Source of the DNA: Aquabacter sp. | GTDB lineage: Bacteria > Pseudomonadota > Alphaproteobacteria > Rhizobiales > Xanthobacteraceae | Length of the DNA stretch: 6,430 nucleotides | Direction: 5' to 3' | Assembly: GCA_030147645.1 (NCBI GenBank) | Contig: JASBUY010000403.1 | Span: 1 to 6,430, forward strand | Part shown: positions 1-5,474 of the stretch, piece by piece | Numbering within the stretch: position 1 is the stretch's first letter | How the letters are laid out: each line of letters opens with the position of its first letter | Translations under genes and position numbers: made by a program | Notes under the pieces: model-generated | Told to the model about the DNA's origin: nothing | The model's input: only the letters and a program-made list of their open reading frames with translations | The model's database searches: none

Positions 1-51
1 GCGGTGGCGCTGGAGGCGGTCGAAGCCTCTGTTGCGGCGGCAGCGGAATGA
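1..51 (+). CDS. C-terminal tail of an unidentified upstream gene (partial)
   Basis: Reading from base 1 in frame gives AVALEAVEASVAAAAE followed by TGA at 49-51. The stretch is Ala/Val/Glu-rich with third-position G/C bias, like the other genes here, and it ends just before the sequence becomes clearly non-coding and regulatory. An amphipathic alanine-rich C-terminal helix is plausible, but 16 residues do not allow a family assignment. It could also be a chance open stretch, since GC-rich DNA has few stops. If real, it is transcribed in the same direction as nifA and ends about 210 bases upstream of it. Confidence 0.4.
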   Translation, partial: AVALEAVEASVAAAAE

Positions 52-59
52 CGGGTCCC

Positions 60-95
60 GCGCGCGGCGCAGAATGTCAGCGCGCGGCGCCGAAT
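60..95. repeat. Two-copy 20-bp tandem duplication in nifA leader
   Basis: GCGCGCGGCGC occurs at 60-70 and again at 80-90. Each copy is followed by a near-identical extension (AGAAT at 71-75, CGAAT at 91-95), so 15 of 16 aligned bases match at a period of 20 bases. The second copy directly abuts the FixK-type box at 96-109. The period is close to two helical turns, which would suit a protein binding one DNA face, but that is inference. It may equally be a simple slippage duplication in GC-rich DNA. Confidence 0.6.
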
Positions 96-109
96 TTGAT
101 CCAGATCAA
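96..109. promoter_or_regulatory. FixK/FNR-type box (anaerobox) upstream of nifA
   Basis: The sequence TTGATCCAGATCAA is a perfect match to the FixK/FNR consensus TTGAT-N4-ATCAA, and it is a perfect palindrome in its arms. It lies 152 bases before the nifA start. If it acts as a class II activator site centred near -41.5, transcription would start near 144. A poor -10-like stretch (TTCTAA at 134-139) sits at the expected distance. Control of nifA by a FixK protein is known in Azorhizobium caulinodans, which matches this arrangement. I found no -24/-12 sigma-54 element and no TGT-N10-ACA site between here and nifA, so low-oxygen control through FixK is the best-supported input. Confidence 0.85.
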
Positions 110-256
110 AGCCGCCGCGCCAAGCTGGACTTTTTCTAAGGTTTCAGCCGAAAGGCCACAGAGTTCCGCCGCAGCGACGAGGCATCGTCCGGCCGGGACC
201 ATAAGCTTAGGGAAAGCTGCTGAAGGAGGGCGCGCAGACTGGCCGCAAACGGCGCA

Positions 257-260
257 GGAG
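257..260 (+). promoter_or_regulatory. Shine-Dalgarno site that bears on the nifA start
   Basis: GGAG at 257-260 is one base before the ATG at 262 and seven bases before the in-frame ATG at 268. Seven bases is the normal spacing, so ribosomes may begin at 268 (MSDFYQVRVPR). A stronger purine tract (GAAGGAGGG, 222-230) is about 31 bases before 262, which is too far to serve either start. Confidence 0.55.
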
Positions 261-261
261 C

Positions 262-2277
262 ATGCCCATGAGCGACTTCTACCAGGTCCGCGTCCCGCGT
301 GCGTCACGTCCCGCTTCCGCTTCCCCCCTCCGCGCTCCCGCCGCCCCGCGCGAGCGGACGGAGCGCGAGATACCGCTCTGCGACCCCTATTTCGCCTTGG
401 AGGCGCTCGGCGAAGCGGACGCGGTAATGGCGGACGCCTTACGCCACGCGGAACCTGCCGCGTCGGCCGGCGGAGCATATGCCGTGTCCGGTGAACCCTC
501 CGACGCGCCGGACCAACCCACGCCCCGCAGCGACGCGCTCCTGCCGAGTGCAGCCGGAGCGCCGGAGGGCGCCCCCCGCCCGGCCGTGCGGGGCACCTCG
601 CCCGATGTGGCGCTCATCGGCATCTATGAAATCTCGAAGATCCTCGCCTCCGCGCGGCGCCTCGAGATCACCCTGGCGAATGTGGTGAACGTGCTCTCCT
701 CCATGCTCCAGATGCGCCACGGCATGATCGTCATCCTGGATGCGGAGGGTGAGCCCGACATGGTGGCGACCACCGGCTGGACGCCGCAGATCGCCTCCCA
801 GATCCGCGCCCGCGTTCCCCAGAAGGCGATCGACCAGATCGTCGCCACCGCGACCCCCCTGGTGGTGCAGGACGTGGGCGCCGACCCGCTGTTCGACGGG
901 CATATTGACCTGTTCGAGCCGGTGGAGCGGGCGAAAATGTCCTTCATCGGGGTGCCGGTGAAGGCGGACACCCGCGTCATCGGCACCTTATCCATCGACC
1001 GCATCTGGGACGGCAGCGCGCGCTTCCGGTTCGACGACGATGTCCGGTTCCTGACCATGGTGGCCAATCTTGTCGGCCAGACCGTGCGCCTGCACGACCT
1101 GGTGGCACGCGACCGGGACCGGCTGATCGCCGAGACCCACCGGCTGGAGAAGGCCCTGACCGAGGAAGCGGGCAGCGAGCCCCAGAGCGCGGTGGGCATC
1201 CTCGGCGACAGTCTTCCCGTCAAGCGCCTGGTGGCGACGGCGCGCATCGTCGCGCGGTCCAATTCGACCGTTCTGCTGCGCGGCGAGAGCGGCACGGGCA
1301 AGGAATTGTTCGCGCGCGCCATCCACGAACTCTCGCCCCGCGTGGACAAGCCCTTCATCCGCGTGAATTGCGCAGCGCTGCCCGAGGCGGTGCTGGAATC
1401 CGAACTGTTCGGCCATGAGAAGGGCGCCTTCACCGGTGCTCTCAACATGCGCCAGGGCCGTTTCGAACTCGCCCATGGCGGAACGCTGTTCCTGGACGAA
1501 ATCGGCGAGATTTCCCCCGCCTTCCAGGCCAAGCTCTTGCGGGTACTGCAAGAAGGCGAATTCGAGCGGGTGGGGGGAAACAAGACGCTGAAGGTGGATG
1601 TCCGCCTCGTTTGCGCCACCAACAAGGATCTGGAACAGGCGGTGGCGAAGGGGGAATTCCGCGCCGATCTCTATTATCGCATCAACGTGGTGCCCCTCAT
1701 CCTGCCGCCGCTGCGCGAGCGGCCCGGCGACATCGAGACCCTGGCCCGCGCCTTCCTCGATCGCTTCAACCGGGAGAACAAGCGCCGGCTGGCTTTGTCG
1801 CCCTCCGCCATCGGCGTTCTGATGCGCTGCTATTTCCCGGGCAATGTGCGGGAGCTGGAAAACTGCGTGCGGCGCACCGCGACTCTGGCGCGGGACACCA
1901 CCATCGGCGCCCATGATTTTGCCTGCGACAGCGGGCAATGCCTGTCCGCCATTCTCTGGAAGGGCAGCGCCCCCAAGGCGCCCCCGCCCGCCCCCATGCC
2001 GCTGGCGAACCCGATCCCGGTGCCGCTCGCTCCGTTGCCCGCCGTGCCCCAGCGCGACACCGCTGCCACTCCGGAAGAGGCCGCCCTTCCGGCCAATTGT
2101 CCCGGCACCAGTTCGTGCCCGGCGTTCGGCCCGCGCCTCACCGAGAAGGAGCAGCTGCTGAACGCCATGGAGCGCGCCGGCTGGGTGCAGGCCAAGGCCG
2201 CCCGCATGCTCAACCTCACGCCCCGCCAGATCGGCTACGCGCTGCGCAAGCATGGCATCGACATCAAGCGCTTCTGA
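262..2277 (+). CDS. nifA: NifA, sigma-54-dependent transcriptional activator of nif genes
   Basis: NifA is the enhancer-binding protein that drives sigma-54 transcription of nitrogen-fixation operons. The 671-residue product has, in order: a low-complexity Ala/Pro/Arg-rich N-terminal extension (1-110); a GAF sensory domain (about 115-280, starting DVALIGIYEISKIL); the AAA+ domain (about 313-545) with Walker A GESGTGKE (341-348), the sigma-54-contacting GAFTGA loop (388-393) and Walker B GGTLFLDE (406-413); a Pro-rich linker; and a Fis-type helix-turn-helix (about 628-671). Cysteines C523, C535, C555 and C560 form the exact C-X11-C-X19-C-X4-C signature of oxygen-sensitive alphaproteobacterial NifA proteins. 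A further pair, C613 and C619, lies in the linker. ATG 262 gives MPMSDFYQVRVPR, resembling the recalled Azorhizobium NifA N-terminus. ATG 268 fits the Shine-Dalgarno spacing better. Identity is essentially certain; only the start is open by two codons. Confidence 0.97.
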   Translation: MPMSDFYQVRVPRASRPASASPLRAPAAPRERTEREIPLCDPYFALEALGEADAVMADALRHAEPAASAGGAYAVSGEPSDAPDQPTPRSDALLPSAAGAPEGAPRPAVRGTSPDVALIGIYEISKILASARRLEITLANVVNVLSSMLQMRHGMIVILDAEGEPDMVATTGWTPQIASQIRARVPQKAIDQIVATATPLVVQDVGADPLFDGHIDLFEPVERAKMSFIGVPVKADTRVIGTLSIDRIWDGSARFRFDDDVRFLTMVANLVGQTVRLHDLVARDRDRLIAETHRLEKALTEEAGSEPQSAVGILGDSLPVKRLVATARIVARSNSTVLLRGESGTGKELFARAIHELSPRVDKPFIRVNCAALPEAVLESELFGHEKGAFTGALNMRQGRFELAHGGTLFLDEIGEISPAFQAKLLRVLQEGEFERVGGNKTLKVDVRLVCATNKDLEQAVAKGEFRADLYYRINVVPLILPPLRERPGDIETLARAFLDRFNRENKRRLALSPSAIGVLMRCYFPGNVRELENCVRRTATLARDTTIGAHDFACDSGQCLSAILWKGSAPKAPPPAPMPLANPIPVPLAPLPAVPQRDTAATPEEAALPANCPGTSSCPAFGPRLTEKEQLLNAMERAGWVQAKAARMLNLTPRQIGYALRKHGIDIKRF

Positions 2278-2281
2278 ACCG

Positions 2282-2323
2282 GACGCGCCTGTCGCGGATG
2301 CGACAGGACCCGACAGGCGTGTC
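2282..2323 (+). repeat. Nested inverted repeats / possible nifA transcript-end hairpins
   Basis: Two alternative stems share the same left arm. Stem A pairs CCTGTCGC (2288-2295) with GCGACAGG (2300-2307): eight perfect pairs around a 4-base loop. Stem B pairs GACGCGCCTGTCG (2282-2294) with CGACAGGCGTGTC (2311-2323): thirteen pairs, of which one (2285:2320) is G-U, around a 16-base loop. They cannot form together. The region starts five bases after the nifA stop, so it could end the nifA transcript, but no U-run follows, so a classical intrinsic terminator is not supported. A third, smaller dyad (CGACA GGCG TGTCG, 2311-2324) overlaps stem B's right arm. Confidence 0.6.
2290..2305. promoter_or_regulatory. 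NifA upstream activating sequence (UAS) for nifB
   Basis: TGT at 2290-2292 and ACA at 2303-2305 are separated by exactly ten bases, matching the NifA-binding consensus TGT-N10-ACA. The site is centred about 106 bases before the predicted nifB transcription start, within the usual range for NifA enhancers. The flanking bases extend its symmetry to a perfect 8-bp dyad. It begins 12 bases after the nifA stop codon. Confidence 0.88.
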
Positions 2324-2347
2324 GTGGAGCCGTTCCAACAAAAATAA

Positions 2348-2360
2348 CAAACCATTGATT
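2348..2360 (-). promoter_or_regulatory. Probable IHF-binding site between UAS and nifB promoter
   Basis: Read on the minus strand, these 13 bases fit the IHF consensus WATCAA-N4-TTR without mismatch (plus strand: CAA-ACCA-TTGATT). The site sits in an AT-rich island (about 2336-2376) in otherwise GC-rich DNA, between the NifA UAS and the -24/-12 element. IHF commonly bends DNA there to bring NifA to sigma-54 polymerase. The position and the exact match support the call, although AT-rich tracts yield chance matches. Confidence 0.72.
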
Positions 2361-2376
2361 TTTAATGGAAAAAATA

Positions 2377-2392
2377 CTGGCACGCCGCTTGC
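2377..2392 (+). promoter_or_regulatory. Sigma-54 (RpoN) -24/-12 promoter of the nifB operon
   Basis: CTGGCACGCCGCTTGC matches the sigma-54 consensus TGGCACG-N4-TTGC in full, with the -24 GG at 2379-2380 and the -12 GC at 2391-2392. The start of transcription should be near 2403-2404, giving a leader of about 24 bases before nifB. With the UAS and IHF site upstream, this is a complete NifA-dependent promoter. No other comparably good -24/-12 element was seen downstream, so it probably serves the whole nifB-to-ArsC-like gene run. Confidence 0.93.
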
Positions 2393-2427
2393 GAGGATGA
2401 GGTCGGATCAATTTTCGGGAGACCGCC

Positions 2428-3924
2428 ATGGCCGCCGCGATGTTTTCCCTGGACAGCCTCCTCGCCTCGCCCGTCTCCGCCGAGGAGATGCGCGCCAAGC
2501 TGGAGGGCGGCGGATGCTCCTCCTCCGCCTGCGGCTCGTCCGCCAAGCCCGAGGACGTGCCCCAGGATGTCTGGGACAAGATCAAGGACCACCCCTGTTA
2601 TTCGGAAGAGGCGCACCATTACTTCGCGCGCATGCATGTGGCTGTGGCGCCGGCGTGCAACATCCAGTGCAATTACTGCAATCGCAAATATGACTGCGCC
2701 AATGAAAGCCGCCCCGGCGTCGTCTCGGAGAAGCTGACCCCCGACCAGGCCATGCGCAAGGTCATCACGGTCGCGAACGAGGTCCCCCAGCTCTCGGTGC
2801 TCGGAATCGCCGGCCCCGGCGACAGTTGCTACGACTGGAAGAAGACCAAGGCGACCTTCGAGGCGGTTGCGAAGGAAATCCCCGACATAAAGCTCTGCCT
2901 GTCCACCAATGGCCTCGCTTTGCCGGACCATGTGGATGAAATCGCCGAGATGAATGTCGACCACGTCACGGTGACCATCAACATGGTGGACCCGGAGATT
3001 GGCACGAAGATCTATCCTTGGATCTTCCACAATCATAAGCGCTACACCGGCTACGAGGCCGCGAAGATCCTGCACGAGCGACAGATGCTCAGCCTCGAAT
3101 TGCTGCGCGCGCGGGGCATTCTCGTGAAGGTGAATTCGGTCATGATCCCCGGGATCAATGACGATCACCTGGTCGAAGTGAACAAGTGGGTGAAGGAGCG
3201 CGGCGCCTTCCTTCACAATGTCATGCCGCTCATTTCCGCCGCCGAGCACGGCACCCATTTCGGCCTCACCGGACAGCGCGGCCCCACCGCCATGGAGCTG
3301 AAGGCACTCCAGGACAAGCTGGACGGCGGCGCCAAGCTGATGCGCCATTGCCGGCAATGCCGCGCCGACGCGGTGGGGCTTCTGGGCGAGGACCGGGGCC
3401 AGGAATTCACGCTGGATCAACTGCCGGAGGAGGTCGCCTACGACCCGGCAAAGCGCGCCGCCTATCGCGAGGTGGTGGCCCATGAGCGCGGTGATCACGT
3501 GGCCAAGAAGCAGGAAGTGGAAAGCGAGATCCGCGCCCTCGGTGCGGCGGGCAAGCTGCTGGTGGCCGTCGCCACCAAGGGCGGCGGCCGGGTGAACGAA
3601 CATTTCGGCCACGCCAAGGAATTCCAGGTCTATGAGGCGAGCCCCACCGGCATCGTCTTTGTCGGCCACCGCAAGGTGGACGCCTATTGCATGGGCGGCT
3701 TCGGCGAGGATGCAACCCTCGACAGCGTCATCGCCGCGCTGGAGGGCATCGAGGTGGTGCTCTGCGCCAAGATCGGCGACTGCCCGAAGGACAGCCTGAA
3801 GGCGGCCGGCATCCGCGCCAGCGACCAATATGCCCTCGACTATATCGAGGCCGCCATCGGCGCCCTCTACGCGGCCGAGTTCGGCTGCACCGTCACCGAC
3901 CAGAAGCTGGCCCTCACGGCCTGA
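2428..3924 (+). CDS. nifB: NifB, radical SAM FeMo-cofactor core (NifB-co) synthase
   Basis: NifB fuses [4Fe-4S] units and inserts a SAM-derived carbide to make the 8Fe NifB-co, the precursor of nitrogenase FeMo-co. The 498-residue product has an N-terminal Cys-bearing segment (C30, C35, C57), the radical SAM motif CNIQCNYC (C77, C81, C84) followed by the family block NRKYDCANESRPGV, and a CRQC pair (C308, C311) of the kind linked to the accessory clusters. A C-terminal NifX/NafY-like cofactor-binding domain (about 375-484) includes HFGHAKEF (from H392). This is the standard two-domain proteobacterial form. GGGAGA at 2417-2422 gives well-spaced ribosome binding for ATG 2428. It is the first gene of the operon, with a sigma-54/NifA promoter directly upstream. 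All motifs appear intact. Confidence 0.98.
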   Translation: MAAAMFSLDSLLASPVSAEEMRAKLEGGGCSSSACGSSAKPEDVPQDVWDKIKDHPCYSEEAHHYFARMHVAVAPACNIQCNYCNRKYDCANESRPGVVSEKLTPDQAMRKVITVANEVPQLSVLGIAGPGDSCYDWKKTKATFEAVAKEIPDIKLCLSTNGLALPDHVDEIAEMNVDHVTVTINMVDPEIGTKIYPWIFHNHKRYTGYEAAKILHERQMLSLELLRARGILVKVNSVMIPGINDDHLVEVNKWVKERGAFLHNVMPLISAAEHGTHFGLTGQRGPTAMELKALQDKLDGGAKLMRHCRQCRADAVGLLGEDRGQEFTLDQLPEEVAYDPAKRAAYREVVAHERGDHVAKKQEVESEIRALGAAGKLLVAVATKGGGRVNEHFGHAKEFQVYEASPTGIVFVGHRKVDAYCMGGFGEDATLDSVIAALEGIEVVLCAKIGDCPKDSLKAAGIRASDQYALDYIEAAIGALYAAEFGCTVTDQKLALTA

Positions 3925-3950
3925 CACTCCAGCCAGGAAAGGCACATCCC

Positions 3951-4148
3951 ATGGCCCTCAAGATCATCGTGTCCCAATGCACCGTGTGCGGCGCCTGCGA
4001 GTTCGAATGCCCCAATTCCGCGATCCGGATGAAGGGCGACATCTACATCATCGACCCGAAAAAATGCACGGAATGCGAAGGGCAGTTCGATGAGCCGCAA
4101 TGCGCCGCCGTCTGCCCGGTGCCCAACACCTGCGTCCCAGCGAACTGA
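3951..4148 (+). CDS. fdxN: FdxN-type 2[4Fe-4S] ferredoxin
   Basis: This is a 65-residue bacterial ferredoxin carrying two [4Fe-4S] clusters. The first set is C10-x2-C13-x2-C16-x3-C20-P and the second is C39-x2-C42-x8-C51-x3-C55-P; the x8 spacing in the second set is typical of nif-linked ferredoxins. An extra C61 lies near the C-terminus. AGGAAAGG (3935-3942) precedes ATG 3951 at a suitable distance, and the gene follows nifB by 26 bases. Ferredoxins directly downstream of nifB are generally called FdxN or FrxA/FdxB in different species. Related proteins support NifB activity or electron supply to nitrogenase. Electron donation to NifB is the best inference from context. The exact symbol is the least certain part. 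Confidence 0.93.
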   Translation: MALKIIVSQCTVCGACEFECPNSAIRMKGDIYIIDPKKCTECEGQFDEPQCAAVCPVPNTCVPAN

Positions 4149-4155
4149 GGCGGCG

Positions 4156-4935
4156 ATGGCCTTCCCGGCGGGCATCGGCGAGAGCGCGGGCGAGAGCGCG
4201 CCCGACGCGCTCGACTGGCAGGGCCTGCCGGTGCGCTGCCAGGATTGTCCGCATGAGGACATACAGGCGCAGGGGCGCTGCGACCTCGGCAAGGCCTGCG
4301 TTGCCGATCGCCGGGGCAAGCGCATCGACGGCTTCTTCGCGCGCAATCCCGACCTTGCCGGACGCTATCTGGCGCATCCCTATTTCGAGGTGCGCACGCT
4401 GGCCGCAAAGCATGCGAGCCTGTTCCGGATCGGCCCGCTTCTCGCCGATCCCGAGCCCGAGGTTCGGGCCATGGCGGTGATGCGCCTGCCGCCCGGACGG
4501 GTGCGCGTCCTGCGCACCGATCCCGACCGGCGGGTGCGCATGGCGGTCGCCCAGCGGCTGGAAGGGGGCGATCTCCTCTCCATGATGGCGGACGAGGATT
4601 ATTATGTCCGCCTCATCGTGGTGCGTCGCGCCCCGCCCGCGGCTTTGGTGCGCCTCGTCTATGACGGCGAGCCCGAGGTACGGCGCGAGGTGGCACGGCG
4701 CGTCGCGCCCCAATATCTCTCCAACATGGTGGGCGATCCCAACCCCTTGGTGCGGCTCGCCGTGGCCGAGCGCCTGCCGCCGGAGCGGCTCGCCGTCCTG
4801 GTGCGCGACGCCGACATGCGCGTGCGCTTTGCGGCCGCCGAACGGCTTCCGCCACCGCTTCTTCCTTTGCTCGCCGACGATCCGATCGAGGCCGTTCGCG
4901 ACCTCGTCCGCCACCGCATGTCGCACGGAGACTGA
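4156..4935 (+). CDS. [4Fe-4S] leucine-rich repeat variant (LRV) protein
   Basis: The 259-residue product starts with a short cluster domain in which C28, C31, C42 and C48 (CQDC...GRC...KAC) could bind one [4Fe-4S] cluster. From Y71 to the end it consists of 24-residue LRV repeats. This matches the LRV protein described from the Azotobacter vinelandii nifB-ferredoxin locus, whose structure is a right-handed superhelix of alternating alpha and 3-10 helices. Its function is unknown; protein-protein interaction or redox support of NifB/ferredoxin is inference. I chose ATG 4156 because GAGGCGG (4147-4153) precedes it and because an upstream in-frame ATG (4090) would lie deep inside the ferredoxin gene and add residues unlike the family. 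The gene begins 7 bases after the ferredoxin stop. Confidence 0.9.
   Translation: MAFPAGIGESAGESAPDALDWQGLPVRCQDCPHEDIQAQGRCDLGKACVADRRGKRIDGFFARNPDLAGRYLAHPYFEVRTLAAKHASLFRIGPLLADPEPEVRAMAVMRLPPGRVRVLRTDPDRRVRMAVAQRLEGGDLLSMMADEDYYVRLIVVRRAPPAALVRLVYDGEPEVRREVARRVAPQYLSNMVGDPNPLVRLAVAERLPPERLAVLVRDADMRVRFAAAERLPPPLLPLLADDPIEAVRDLVRHRMSHGD
4366..4932 (+). repeat. Eight 24-residue LRV repeats (72-base coding periodicity)
   Basis: The protein repeats begin at residues 71, 95, 119, 143, 167, 191, 215 and 239, with no insertion or deletion between them; the last is cut to 21 residues. Each has the pattern hydrophobic-x-x-D-x-x-x-x-V-R, then an Ala/Val-rich helix, then R-L-P-P or a variant. The invariant features are V-R at repeat positions 9-10 and, in all but the first repeat, D at position 4 or one residue away. 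The DNA copies have diverged, so this is a protein repeat rather than a recent DNA amplification. Confidence 0.88.
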
Positions 4936-4937
4936 CC

Positions 4938-5258
4938 ATGGGCCTTGGACGCGAACAGGAGGTGGAAGTCTTCCGCGAACCGGTCTTTCGTCCCGGCGAA
5001 AAGGTACGCGCCACCAAGCATGTGAAGAATGACGGGACCTATCCCCACAAGGACATCGGCGAAAATCTCGTCCGCAAGGGCGACGAGGGATATGTGCGCG
5101 ATATCGGGACCTTCCTCCAGCAATTCTACATCTATTCGGTGGAGTGGGTCGGGCGCGGCACCATTGTCGGCATGCGCGGCAAGGAATTGGTGAGCCTCGA
5201 CCGCCCCCCGCCCGTCCCCGCGTCCCCCGCCCCCCAAAGTCCGGATGGCCAGCCATGA
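4938..5258 (+). CDS. nifZ: NifZ, nitrogenase MoFe-protein maturation factor
   Basis: NifZ assists formation of the second P-cluster during NifDK maturation. The 106-residue product carries the family core at about residues 17-82 (FRPGEKVRATK, NDGTYPHKDIGE, GDEGYVRDIGTFLQQFYIYSVEW). A Pro/Ser-rich, probably disordered tail follows (PPPVPASPAPQ). ATG 4938 is two bases after the LRV gene's stop, with GGAG at 4927-4930 placed seven bases ahead. It overlaps nifT by four bases (ATGA), pointing to translational coupling. Length and core agree with short proteobacterial NifZ proteins. No catalytic residues are known for the family. Confidence 0.95.
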   Translation: MGLGREQEVEVFREPVFRPGEKVRATKHVKNDGTYPHKDIGENLVRKGDEGYVRDIGTFLQQFYIYSVEWVGRGTIVGMRGKELVSLDRPPPVPASPAPQSPDGQP

Positions 5259-5473
5259 AGCTCATGATCCGCAAGACCCCGTCCGGGGCGCTCTCGGCCT
5301 ATGCCCCCAAGAAGGATCTGGAGGAGCCGATCGTCGAGCGCGAGCGCGCGGAGCTGTGGGGCGGCTGGGTGAAGCTGAAGAATGGCTGGGTGTTCGCGCT
5401 GCCCGATCTGCCCGCCGATACCCGCCTGCCCATCACCGTCACGGCCCGCAAGCTCGGCGGCGAGGAGGACTGA
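5255..5473 (+). CDS. nifT: NifT/FixU family protein
   Basis: This 72-residue protein matches the NifT/FixU family: it starts MKLMIRKTPSGALSAYAPKK, continues with DLEEPIVERERAELWGGWVKL, then NGWVFALPDLP. The family is nearly always found in nif clusters next to nifZ or nifK, but its biochemical role is unknown and it is dispensable in strains where it was tested. The ATG at 5255 overlaps the nifZ stop (ATGA), so translation is probably coupled. The in-frame ATG at 5264 would remove three conserved residues and is less likely. It could be called fixU by rhizobial convention. Confidence 0.94.
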   Translation: MKLMIRKTPSGALSAYAPKKDLEEPIVERERAELWGGWVKLKNGWVFALPDLPADTRLPITVTARKLGGEED

Positions 5474-5474
5474 C

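Noticed and set aside
240..254. Sigma-54 promoter just before nifA (TGGCCGCAAACGGCG)
   Set aside because: The TGGC half is present but the -12 half reads GCG rather than TGC, and it would lie less than 15 bases from the start codon.
48..494. 148-residue plus-strand open frame spanning the nifA control region
   Set aside because: It runs through the FixK box and into nifA in another frame; its Arg/Pro/Ala-rich product is typical of noncoding GC-rich frames.
2282..2323. Classical intrinsic terminator for nifA
   Set aside because: The stems are strong but are not followed by a T-run, so only a possible transcript-end structure is reported.
2320..2340. Second NifA UAS near the first (TGT at 2320, ACA at 2338)
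   Set aside because: The spacing is 15 bases rather than 10, and no ACA lies at the required distance.
988..2355. 455-residue open frame on the minus strand opposite nifA
   Set aside because: Same codon-bias shadow effect; it covers the nifA AAA+ domain, whose motifs are unmistakable on the plus strand.
2352..2368. FixK box or operator dyad at CCATT-N7-AATGG before nifB
   Set aside because: Only five arm pairs in AT-rich DNA; the TTGAT half has no ATCAA partner at N4. The stretch is better explained as an IHF site.
2362..3945. 527-residue open frame on the minus strand opposite nifB
   Set aside because: It mirrors nifB almost exactly, as GC-rich third positions suppress stops on the opposite strand. 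Its product is low-complexity His/Gly/Ala-rich with no recognisable domain, and nifB is certain.
4366..4932. 72-base periodicity as a CRISPR or DNA satellite array
   Set aside because: The DNA copies are strongly diverged and in one reading frame; the periodicity comes from the 24-residue LRV protein repeat.
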